Assembly (NCBI RefSeq): GCF_003086895.1
Contig: NZ_CP026004.1
Location: 4,236,684 to 4,300,683, forward strand
Source of the DNA: Stenotrophomonas sp. ESTM1D_MKCIP4_1
GTDB taxonomy: Bacteria; Pseudomonadota; Gammaproteobacteria; Xanthomonadales; Xanthomonadaceae
Length of the DNA stretch: 64,000 nt
Direction: 5' to 3'
Shown: positions 45,697-53,182 of the stretch, piece after piece
Numbering within the stretch: the first letter of the stretch is position 1
How the letters are laid out: the number at the start of each line of letters is the position of its first letter
Position numbers and translations under genes: made by a program
The notes under the pieces: model-generated
Database searches by the model: none
The model's input: only the letters and a program-made list of their open reading frames with translations
Told to the model about the DNA's origin: nothing

Positions 45697-48201
45697 ATGA
45701 ACACCCCGCTCTTCCCGATTTCCCCGCTGCTGCCGCAGATCCAGCAGCACCTGGCCGCGCAGTCGCGCCTGGTGCTGGAAGCACCGCCGGGTGCCGGCAA
45801 GACCACCCAGGTGCCGCTGGCCCTGCTCGATGCGCCCTGGCTGCAGGGCCGCAGGATCATTCTGCTGGAACCGCGCCGGGTGGCCGCGCGCAGCGCAGCG
45901 CTGTTCATGGCACGGCAGCTGGGCGAAGAGGTGGGTGGCACCGTGGGCTACCGCATCCGCTTCGAGAACAAGGTCTCGGCGCGTACCCGCATTGAAGTGG
46001 TCACCGAGGGCATCCTGACCCGCATGCTGCAGGACGACCCGATGCTGGAAACGGTCGGCGCGATCCTGTTCGATGAATTCCACGAACGCCATCTCAGCGG
46101 CGATCTCGGCCTGGCCCTGGCGCTGGACGTACAGGCGCAGCTGCGCGACGACCTGCGCCTGGTAGTGATGTCGGCCACGCTGGACGGCGAGCGCCTGGCG
46201 CGGTTCCTCGATGCGCCACGCCTGAGCAGCGAGGGCCGCAGCCATCCGGTGGCGATCAGCCACTTCCCGGCACGCCGCGATGAGGCGCTGGAACTGCAGG
46301 TGCGCCGCGCGGTACAGCAGGCACTGGCCGAACATCCCGGTGACGTCCTGGTGTTCCTGCCCGGCCAGCGCGAGATCGCACGCGTGCAGGCGGGCCTGCA
46401 GGAATCGCTGCACGGCGACGTCGAGGTGCTGGCCCTGCACGGCGAACTGCCGGTGGAACAGCAGGCGCGCGTGCTGCAGGTGGTCAGCGATGGCCGTCGC
46501 CGCGTGGTGCTGGCCACCAACGTGGCCGAATCGTCGGTGACCCTGCCCGGCGTGCGCGTGGTGATCGACAGCGGCCAGGCGCGCGAGCCGCGCTACGACC
46601 CCAACAGCGGCTTCACCCGGCTGGACGTGGTGGCCATCGCCCAGGCATCGGCCGACCAGCGTGCCGGCCGTGCCGGGCGCGTGGCCGAGGGCGTGGCCTG
46701 GCGGCTGTGGCCGCAGTCGCAGCGGCTGGAGCCGCAGCGCCGCGCCGAAATCGACCAGGTGGAACTGGCCGGGCTGGCGCTGGAGCTCGCCGCGTGGGGC
46801 AGCAGCGACCTGCGCTTTCTCGATCCGCCGCCGTCCGGCCCGATGGCAGCGGCTCGCGAACTGCTGCAGCGCTTGGGCGCGCTCTCGGACTCGGGCGCCA
46901 TCACGGCGCTCGGCCGCCGCGTACTGGCCCTGGGCACGCACCCGCGCATGGCGGCAATGCTGCTGGCCGCGCCGGATGCACGGTCGCAGGCACTGGCGGC
47001 CGATCTGGCCGCACTGCTGGACGCGCGCGATCCGCTGCGCCAGGGCGGTGATGCGCTGGCCGCGCGGTGGCGGGCGCTGGCCGCGTTCCGTACGGGTCGC
47101 GCACCCGCCGATGCCAACCGCAGCGGTCTGGCCGCAATCGATGCCGCCGCCAAGCAGTGGCGCAGGCGCCTGCGCTGCGACGCTGCGCCACCGACCAGCA
47201 TCGAAGCGCATGAACTGGGCGACCTGTTGGCCCATACCTTCCCCGATCGCATTGGTTTCCAGCATCCCAGCGACCCGCTGCGCTACCTGCTGGCCAACGG
47301 CCGCAGCGCCCGCCTGCACGAACTGAGCGATCTGCGCGGCGAGCCCTGGCTGGTGGCCAGTGAACTGCGCTTCGAGGCGCGCGATGCGCTGCTGCTGCGC
47401 GCCGCGCCGGTCGATGAAAGCGCGCTGCGCAGGACGTGGCCGCAGCGCTTCGTCACGGAAGACACCGTGCGCTGGGATGGCGAGCGGCGCGCCCTGGTCG
47501 CGCTGCGCGAAACGCGTTTCGACCGCATCGTGCTGGACAGCCGTTCGGCAGGGCGCGTCGATCCACAGCATGCCGCGCAGGCCTTGACCGAAGCGGTGGC
47601 CGAACTCGGCCTGGCTTCGCTGCCGTGGACCGAAGGTCTGCGCCAATGGCAGGCGCGGGTGGAATCGCTGCGCCGCTGGATGCCCGAGCTTGGCCTGCCC
47701 GACTGCAGCGATGCGGCCCTGCTGGCCAACCGCGCGCACTGGCTGCAACCGGCGTTTGCCGGCAAGACCCGGCTGGATGCATTGGACGAAAGCAGTTTCG
47801 GCGAAGCGCTGAAATCGCCGCTGGAATGGGCGCAACGGCAGCTGGTGGAACGCCACGCGCCGACCCGGATCAGCGTGCCGTCGGGGTTGGAGAGGGCGAT
47901 CACCTACGGCCTGGACAGCGAAACCGGTGAACCCCAGCCACCGGTCCTGGCCGTGAAGCTGCAGGAGCTGTTCGGCCTGGCCGACACCCCGCGCATCGCC
48001 GATGGCCGGGTGGCGCTGACCCTGCACCTGCTTTCGCCGGGTGGGCGCCCGCTGCAGGTCACCCAGGACCTGCGCAATTTCTGGGAAAACACCTATGCCG
48101 AGGTGAAGAAGGAAATGAAAGGCCGTTACCCGCGGCATCCCTGGCCGGATGATCCGTGGACGGCCACGGCCACGCATCGGGCCAAACCGCGCGGCACCTG
48201 A
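45697..48201 (+). CDS. hrpB: ATP-dependent helicase HrpB
   Basis: This 834-residue DEAH-like helicase has Walker A PPGAGKTTQ near residue 31. The DEFHER motif in LFDEFHERHLSGDLGL replaces DEAH, and SATLDGERLARFLD follows. The helicase C motif AGRAGRVAEGVAWRLW is near 325. The HrpB-specific C-terminal domain ends in WENTYAEVKKEMKGRYPRHPWPDDP. It is an RNA or DNA helicase related to mRNA-processing factors; in E. coli HrpB is dispensable. It is full length. The start MNTPLFPIS is the normal N-terminus. Confidence 0.95.
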   Translation: MNTPLFPISPLLPQIQQHLAAQSRLVLEAPPGAGKTTQVPLALLDAPWLQGRRIILLEPRRVAARSAALFMARQLGEEVGGTVGYRIRFENKVSARTRIEVVTEGILTRMLQDDPMLETVGAILFDEFHERHLSGDLGLALALDVQAQLRDDLRLVVMSATLDGERLARFLDAPRLSSEGRSHPVAISHFPARRDEALELQVRRAVQQALAEHPGDVLVFLPGQREIARVQAGLQESLHGDVEVLALHGELPVEQQARVLQVVSDGRRRVVLATNVAESSVTLPGVRVVIDSGQAREPRYDPNSGFTRLDVVAIAQASADQRAGRAGRVAEGVAWRLWPQSQRLEPQRRAEIDQVELAGLALELAAWGSSDLRFLDPPPSGPMAAARELLQRLGALSDSGAITALGRRVLALGTHPRMAAMLLAAPDARSQALAADLAALLDARDPLRQGGDALAARWRALAAFRTGRAPADANRSGLAAIDAAAKQWRRRLRCDAAPPTSIEAHELGDLLAHTFPDRIGFQHPSDPLRYLLANGRSARLHELSDLRGEPWLVASELRFEARDALLLRAAPVDESALRRTWPQRFVTEDTVRWDGERRALVALRETRFDRIVLDSRSAGRVDPQHAAQALTEAVAELGLASLPWTEGLRQWQARVESLRRWMPELGLPDCSDAALLANRAHWLQPAFAGKTRLDALDESSFGEALKSPLEWAQRQLVERHAPTRISVPSGLERAITYGLDSETGEPQPPVLAVKLQELFGLADTPRIADGRVALTLHLLSPGGRPLQVTQDLRNFWENTYAEVKKEMKGRYPRHPWPDDPWTATATHRAKPRGT

Positions 48202-48206
48202 AATGC

Positions 48207-48245
48207 GGGGTCAGAGCCCTTTCCCGAGGGAAAGGGATCCGACCC
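48207..48245. repeat. GGGGTC...GACCCC palindromic repeat, copy 6
   Basis: Starts six bases after the hrpB stop, in the same orientation as copies 1, 2, 4 and 5. It separates two genes read in the same direction. Confidence 0.8.
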
Positions 48246-48364
48246 CCGCCCTGCCTGATCCTGAATGGCTGGGGTAGAGTCACCTTATCGTCGGCCCCGA
48301 CTGACATACCGTTTACAGGCCGCACGACACACTGGACTTCGACCCGAGGCAAAGGACCCCACGC

Positions 48365-48754
48365 ATGAGCAAGCTGACCGTAATCACCGACCGCGCCCTG
48401 GAGCGCGCCCTGGAACTGGCGCACACCGCCGGCGATGGCCTGAAGAGTGCCGGTGGCAGCCTGCGCCACCTTGGCCCGCAGGCCAGTGACTGGATCAAGA
48501 CCGGCGCCGCCGTGGGTGCGGTGAAAACCGGCGGCAAGGTGGCCACCAAGTTCGTGCGCCGCAACCCCGCCGTGGCCGTAGCCGCTGCTGCCGTGGGCGT
48601 GGGCCTGCTGGGCTACGCGCTGTACCGCAAGCAACAGAAGAAGAAGGCCGGCAACGGCCACGTCGTGAATGGCCAGGCGCAGCGCATCAATGCGCGTGAC
48701 CGCCGCAACGACACCGTGGTGGACGAGCACAGCGACATCGGCAGCGATGCGTGA
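48365..48754 (+). CDS. Small protein with one membrane helix (DUF883-like)
   Basis: This 129-residue protein has an amphipathic N-terminal helix and an Ala/Val-rich hydrophobic segment near residues 65-84 (AVAVAAAAVGVGLLGYALY). A strongly basic stretch, RKQQKKKAG, follows, then a polar acidic tail. The layout is like ElaB/YqjD/DUF883 ribosome-associated inner-membrane proteins, but the match is only in pattern. A gap of 120 bp with no other feature precedes it. The function is unknown. Confidence 0.65.
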   Translation: MSKLTVITDRALERALELAHTAGDGLKSAGGSLRHLGPQASDWIKTGAAVGAVKTGGKVATKFVRRNPAVAVAAAAVGVGLLGYALYRKQQKKKAGNGHVVNGQAQRINARDRRNDTVVDEHSDIGSDA

Positions 48755-48761
48755 TGGCGCT

Positions 48762-48846
48762 GGGGTCGGATCCCTTCCGCAGGAAGGGCTCTGACCCCGC
48801 AACCCGCAGGGCCGGACGCCGCAAGGCCTCCGGCCCTTTCTGTTTC
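48762..48846. terminator. GGGGTC...GACCCC repeat (copy 7, inverted) plus intrinsic terminator
   Basis: The palindromic repeat spans 48762-48798. A terminator follows with arms agggccgga (48808-48816) and tccggccct (48829-48837) and a ttctgttt tail. The tail reaches the stop codon of the convergent pseudouridine synthase gene. Confidence 0.85.
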
Positions 48847-49384
48847 AGCCGATCTGCCGCCACTGCCCCGGCTGCAGGTCATCCAGGCGGTACGGGCCCA
48901 TCGACACGCGCACCAAGCGCAGCGTGGGCAGATTCACGGCAGCGGTCATGCGCCGCACCTGGCGGTTGCGGCCTTCGCGGATGGTGATCGCAAGCCAGCT
49001 GTCGGGCACCGTTTTGCGGAAACGCACCGGGGGATCACGCGGCCACAGAGCCGGCGCCGGTTCGAGACGCTCGATCTTCGCCGGCAGCGTCGGCCCATCG
49101 TTCAATACCACCCCATCGCGCAGTCGCTGCAGCTGTTCATCGCTGGGGCTGCCTTCCACCTGCACCCAGTAGGTCTTGTCGGCCTTGTGCCGCGGGTCGG
49201 TCAGTTTGTGCGCCAGCGTGCCGTTGTCGGTCAGCAGCAGCAGGCCCTCGCTGTCATGGTCGAGCCGGCCCGCAGCGTACACGCGCGGAGGCAGGCCGAA
49301 GCCGGCCAGGGTCGGCCGCGGCGGCACGCTGCGGTCGGTGAACTGGCAGAGCACGTTGAAGGGCTTGTTGAACGCGATGAGCAT
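48845..49384 (-). CDS. 23S rRNA pseudouridine synthase, RluE type
   Basis: This 179-residue enzyme is of the RsuA/RluB/E/F group. It converts a uridine in 23S rRNA (position 2457 for E. coli RluE) to pseudouridine. The catalytic Asp lies in AGRLDHDSEGLLLLT near residue 43, and the signature IREGRNRQVRRMTAAV near 140 is intact. No S4 domain is present, which distinguishes RluE from RluB and RluF. The start MLIAFNKPFNVLCQF is canonical. The RluE call rests on size and the missing S4 domain. Confidence 0.88.
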   Translation of the reverse strand: MLIAFNKPFNVLCQFTDRSVPPRPTLAGFGLPPRVYAAGRLDHDSEGLLLLTDNGTLAHKLTDPRHKADKTYWVQVEGSPSDEQLQRLRDGVVLNDGPTLPAKIERLEPAPALWPRDPPVRFRKTVPDSWLAITIREGRNRQVRRMTAAVNLPTLRLVRVSMGPYRLDDLQPGQWRQIG

Positions 49385-49443
49385 TGCAGAGACGGCGGGC
49401 AGCGGGTGAAGCATTGTCACACGCCGCGCGGCGACACGGCCCT

Positions 49444-49511
49444 GTAGAGCCGCGCCCACGCTCGGCTGCGTTTCGCTGCGACCGCACAGCCGAGCATGGG
49501 CTCGGCTCTAC
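49444..49511. repeat. Paired GTAG hairpin
   Basis: Starts gtagagccgcgcccacgctcg and ends agccgagcatgggctcggct plus ctac. It lies between the pseudouridine synthase start and the methyltransferase stop, and is the same family as 59939-59963. Confidence 0.8.
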
Positions 49512-49553
49512 AACAGGGCGGTCAACATCGCAGGGATGGCAGGCGCCACGGAT

Positions 49554-50411
49554 TTACGGCTTCACGAAGCGCAGCGTCATGCGATCGCTCTCACCGATGG
49601 CCTGGTACTTCGCGGCGTCGGCTTTGTCATGCTGGTCGGTCGGCGGCAGGGTCCACACGCCGTTGGGGTGGTCCTTGGTGTCGCGCGGATTCGCGTTCAC
49701 TTCAGTACGCGCGTCCAGCGTGAAACCTGCCGCTTCGGCCATGGCGATCACCTGCTGCTGGCCGACATAGCCGGTGTCATCATCGTCCGCCACGTCGGCC
49801 TTGGCGCGGTGTTCGACCACGCCCAGCACGCCGCCCGGCTTGAGCACGTTGAAGAAGCCCTGGAACATGCCCTGCGCCTGGCCGGCCTTGCGCCAGTTGT
49901 GCACGTTGCGGAAGGTCAGCACCACATCGGCAGAATTGGCCGGCCCGAACACTGGCTTTGCGGGGTCGTAGGCCACCACGGCGCTCTTGTTGAACTGGGC
50001 CGGTGTACCCGCGAACTTCTTTTCCAGACTGTTGCGGCTGCGCTGCTGGTAATCGCGGCCACGGCCTTCGGGTACGGCCGAGGGATCGACGACTGCCGCG
50101 ATGTAATGCCCCTTGTCACGCAGCAGCGGTGCCAGGATTTCCGAGTACCAGCCGTTGCCGGGCGTGATTTCGATGACCGTCTTTTCCGGGGTGACCTTGA
50201 AGAAGGACAGCGTCTGCGCGGGATGGCGGTAGTTGTCGCGTTTGGCGTTGGCCGGATCACGCGTCGGCGCCTTCACCGCTGCATCGATGGCCGGCAGCAC
50301 CTGGATCTTCGCCGGTGCCACCGTGGCCGGTGCGGCGAATGCGGGAACAGCAACAAGCAGGGCCGATGCAAGCAGCAGGCGGCAACCACGCAGGGACGAG
50401 ACAGCGATCAT
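49554..50411 (-). CDS. Class I SAM-dependent methyltransferase with signal peptide
   Basis: This 285-residue protein is of the predicted methyltransferase group COG4798. The signal peptide runs about residues 1-29 (LLLASALLVAVPAFAAP). SAM motif I is VIEITPGNGWYSEILAPLL near 75. LKPGGVLGVVEHRA near 190 is the post-motif region. The substrate is unknown. Export is puzzling because SAM is cytosolic; either the signal is not cleaved or the protein has another role. The ATG at 50411 is chosen because it gives the clean signal peptide. It is divergent from the aldo/keto reductase gene. Confidence 0.78.
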   Translation of the reverse strand: MIAVSSLRGCRLLLASALLVAVPAFAAPATVAPAKIQVLPAIDAAVKAPTRDPANAKRDNYRHPAQTLSFFKVTPEKTVIEITPGNGWYSEILAPLLRDKGHYIAAVVDPSAVPEGRGRDYQQRSRNSLEKKFAGTPAQFNKSAVVAYDPAKPVFGPANSADVVLTFRNVHNWRKAGQAQGMFQGFFNVLKPGGVLGVVEHRAKADVADDDDTGYVGQQQVIAMAEAAGFTLDARTEVNANPRDTKDHPNGVWTLPPTDQHDKADAAKYQAIGESDRMTLRFVKP

Positions 50412-50580
50412 CGGGGCGATTCCAGCGGAAGATGCGGCGAGACTAGCAGCCGGCGCGGGCAAGGTGTTCACAAAACGTTAGCCACGCCCCCGCGACGGAA
50501 CACTGTTTTGTGGTCAGCGCCGCAGCACGGTCACACATCGCGCTCTATGCTGCAGAACTACCCCCAAGGAGTCCGTGCCC

Positions 50581-51537
50581 ATGACGGCAACCCGCGAACT
50601 GGGCCGTTCCGGCCTGCATGTACGTCCGCTCGCCTTCGGCGGCAATGTGTTTGGCTGGAGCGCCGATGAAAAGGCCAGCTTCGCCCTGCTCGATGCCTTC
50701 GTCGATGCCGGCTTCAATCTGGTGGACACCGCCGACGTGTATTCGGCCTGGGTGCCCGGCAACGAAGGCGGCGAATCGGAAACGCTGATCGGCAAGTGGT
50801 TCGCACGCAGCGGAAAGCGCGACAAGGTGGTGCTGGCGACCAAGGTAGCCAAGTGGGCCGAACGCCCCGGCCTGACCCCGGACAACATCAATGCCGCCGT
50901 GGAAGATTCGCTGCGCCGCCTGCAGACCGACGTCATTGATCTGTACCAGGCCCACGAGGACGATGAATCCACGCCGCTGGAAGCCACGCTGGCTGCGTTC
51001 GGCCGTCTGATCGAGGCGGGCAAGGTGCGGGCCATCGGTGCATCCAACTACAGCGCCACGCGCCTGGCCGATGCGCTGAAGGTGTCCACCGATTACAAGC
51101 TGCCGCGCTATGAAACGCTGCAGCCGGAATACAACCTGTACGACCGCGCGGGCTATGAAACCGAACTGGAACCGCTGGTGCAGCGCGAACAGATCGGCGT
51201 GATCGGCTACTACGCGCTGGCCAGTGGCTTCCTCAGCGGCAAGTACCGCACGCCGGCCGACGCAGGCAAAAGCCCGGCGCGCGGCGAGATGGTGGTCAAG
51301 CGCTATCTGAATCCGCGTGGCCTGCGCATCCTGCAGGCGCTGGATGATGTGGCCAGCAAGCACAACGCCAGCGCTGCACAGATTGCACTGGCCTGGCAGA
51401 TCGCGCGGCCGTCGATCACCGCGCCGATTGTCAGCGCGACCAGTGTCGAACAGCTGCATGACCTGCTGGCAGCAGCCAACGTCGGGCTGAGCGTGCAGGA
51501 CATCGCACAACTGGATGCGGCCAGCGTCGAGGGTTGA
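50581..51537 (+). CDS. Aldo/keto reductase
   Basis: This 318-residue NADPH-dependent oxidoreductase has a TIM barrel. The catalytic tetrad has Asp49 and Tyr54 in DTADVY, Lys in LATKVAKW and His in LYQAHEDD. It resembles the YajO/Tas-like group that reduces aldehydes. The aaggag at 50566-50571 is nine bases before the ATG at 50581, favoured over the GTG two codons upstream. The physiological substrate is unknown. It is convergent with the thioredoxin-reductase-like gene across two repeats. Confidence 0.88.
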   Translation: MTATRELGRSGLHVRPLAFGGNVFGWSADEKASFALLDAFVDAGFNLVDTADVYSAWVPGNEGGESETLIGKWFARSGKRDKVVLATKVAKWAERPGLTPDNINAAVEDSLRRLQTDVIDLYQAHEDDESTPLEATLAAFGRLIEAGKVRAIGASNYSATRLADALKVSTDYKLPRYETLQPEYNLYDRAGYETELEPLVQREQIGVIGYYALASGFLSGKYRTPADAGKSPARGEMVVKRYLNPRGLRILQALDDVASKHNASAAQIALAWQIARPSITAPIVSATSVEQLHDLLAAANVGLSVQDIAQLDAASVEG

Positions 51538-51543
51538 TTGCCG

Positions 51544-51641
51544 CATCCACGCATGGCGTGGATCTACTACGGCAGTAGATCCACGCCACGCGTGGATGGC
51601 ACTTGGGGTCAGAGCCCTTTCTGCGAAAGCGATCTGACCCC
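51544..51641. repeat. GTAG hairpin pair and GGGGTC...GACCCC copy 8
   Basis: Two inverted GTAG units (atccacgcatggcgtggatc-tac, then gtagatccacgccacgcgtg) lie at 51544-51598. A GGGGTC palindrome (51605-51641) with a slightly decayed right arm follows. Together they fill the gap between convergent genes. Confidence 0.8.
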
Positions 51642-51648
51642 GCAGTCT

Positions 51649-52554
51649 TCAACGCGGCACGCTGTCCTCGCTCACCAGGGCGTGGTGCACGCCGATCCCC
51701 GCGCGTACGCCTTCGGCCATGGCCAGGGTGATGTTGCCGACCGTGGTCGCGTCGCCGGCGGCATGCACGTTCGGCACCGAGGTCTGCTTCATCATGTCGA
51801 CCTCCACCAGGACGCCCAACGGGCTTTCCACCAGCGCGCAGCCCAGCTGCTGCACCAACCGCGTGGCCATCTGCTGCAGGGCAGGTACGAACAGCGCACG
51901 CTGGGCGATGCGGCGGCCATCGGCCAGTTCCACTTCCAGCCAGGTCGGCTGTTCACCCTGCACGCCCACCACCGGGGTGGTTTCGATCTGCACGCCGCGC
52001 TGCTGCATGGCGGCCCGCTCGTCTTCGCTGATCGCCAGGCCCTGGCTGAAGAAGGTGACATTGCCCCAGTCGGCGAACAGCGGCGCCTTGGCCGCCGACA
52101 TGGGGTGGCCGCCGAGCAGGCCGATGGCACCACCGCCGACTTCATAGCCGTGGCAGTACGGGCAGTGCAGCACGGTGCTGCCCCAGCGCTCGGCCAGCCC
52201 CGGCAGTGCGGGAAGCTGGTCGGTGATGCCGGTGGCCAGCAGCAGCTTGCGCGCGGCCAGCACCTGGCCATCGGCGGTACGCACCTCCACGCCATCGGCG
52301 CGGGCCTGCGCCTGCACCACCTCGCCCTGCAGCCAGCGCACCGTGGGGTAATCCAGCAGTTGCTGGCGCGCGGTCTTCAGCAGCTCGGCGCCGCTGATGC
52401 CGTCCTGGCCAAGCACCCCGTGCGAGTGGCTGGCGGCGCGATTGCGCGGCAGGCCGCTGTCGATGACGGTGACCGGGCGGCGGGCACGGGCCAGGATCAG
52501 GCCGGCGGCGATGCCGGCGTAACTGCCGCCGACGATGAGGACATCAGGATTCAT
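51649..52554 (-). CDS. Thioredoxin reductase-like FAD/NAD(P)-dependent oxidoreductase
   Basis: This 301-residue flavoprotein has the FAD site VLIVGGSYAGIAAGL at the N-terminus and a redox-active CPYC motif in HCPYCHGYEVG near residue 128. The C-terminal FAD-binding motif is VHAAGDATTVGN near 268. The usual GxGxxG of the NADPH domain is changed to GLLGGHPMS, so it may be a class of disulfide reductase that uses another donor. It lies downstream of the Rrf2 regulator gene and overlaps it by 11 bases, so the two are co-expressed. It probably serves redox sensing or defence. Confidence 0.85.
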   Translation of the reverse strand: MNPDVLIVGGSYAGIAAGLILARARRPVTVIDSGLPRNRAASHSHGVLGQDGISGAELLKTARQQLLDYPTVRWLQGEVVQAQARADGVEVRTADGQVLAARKLLLATGITDQLPALPGLAERWGSTVLHCPYCHGYEVGGGAIGLLGGHPMSAAKAPLFADWGNVTFFSQGLAISEDERAAMQQRGVQIETTPVVGVQGEQPTWLEVELADGRRIAQRALFVPALQQMATRLVQQLGCALVESPLGVLVEVDMMKQTSVPNVHAAGDATTVGNITLAMAEGVRAGIGVHHALVSEDSVPR

Positions 52555-52999
52555 GGTGGCCTTCCAGGGAACGGTGATGGGCAAGATGGCGGGCGAAGTC
52601 GGCGCCCAGCTGGTCCAGCGTGCTGGCCTGCAGGCGCGCTTCGAGCAGGCGTTGTGCCTCGCGCGCGCCGTCCTGCAGGGCCTGGTTGACCAGCTGCTGG
52701 ATGGGGCAGCCACCGCCGTTGTCGCGGTTGCCGACCTGCACCAGCGGCGGCGCGCCGACCGCCAGGTAGATGTCATGCAGGCTGATCTGCGCGGCCTCGC
52801 GTGCCAGTTGGCTGCCACCGCCATGGCCGCGCGTGCTGCGCACCAGGCCGGCCTTGTGCATCTGCGCCAGCAGGCGACGGATCACCACCGGATGGGTGGG
52901 CAGGCAGGCGGCCAGTTGCTCGGACGTGCGCGGCCCCTCCTGGCCCACCAGATGGGCCATCACGTGCAGGGCGTCGGAGAGCGGATTCGCGGATTTCAT
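52544..52999 (-). CDS. Rrf2 family transcriptional regulator
   Basis: This 151-residue regulator has the Rrf2 winged helix at residues 20-65 (TSEQLAACLPTHPVVIRRLLAQMHKAGLVRSTRGHGGG). Only one Cys remains (GGGCPIQQ), so it is not an IscR-type Fe-S protein; it may sense oxidants or electrophiles. The start at 52999 touches a perfect inverted repeat, so autorepression is likely. It overlaps the oxidoreductase start by 11 bases in the same operon, which is its presumed target. Confidence 0.88.
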   Translation of the reverse strand: MKSANPLSDALHVMAHLVGQEGPRTSEQLAACLPTHPVVIRRLLAQMHKAGLVRSTRGHGGGSQLAREAAQISLHDIYLAVGAPPLVQVGNRDNGGGCPIQQLVNQALQDGAREAQRLLEARLQASTLDQLGADFARHLAHHRSLEGHHES

Positions 53000-53017
53000 G
53001 TAACTACGATAGTTACA
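52999..53017. promoter_or_regulatory. Probable Rrf2 operator
   Basis: The perfect palindrome tgtaacta-cga-tagttaca covers 19 bases whose first base is the last base of the Rrf2 start codon on this strand. It is AT-rich amid GC-rich DNA. Its position overlaps the ribosome-binding region of the regulator gene, as expected for autorepression. Confidence 0.75.
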
Positions 53018-53182
53018 TTTAGACCCGCTGTCGAGACCCCGTCCCGCCCATTTCTGGACACACTCGTCCTATGAAACGGCTTCTTCACCTCGCTAAACCC
53101 ACCTGCAATGTGATCCGATTCTCACTTCAGCGGACTTAAGCACGGTCGATACCGCATCGCCCCCTTTCCGAGAGTCCGCCCC

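Noticed and set aside
45631..48177. Open frame of 848 codons antisense to hrpB
   Set aside because: High-GC shadow frame; the protein is rich in Gln, Arg, His and Ala without any motif, while hrpB on the other strand is certain.
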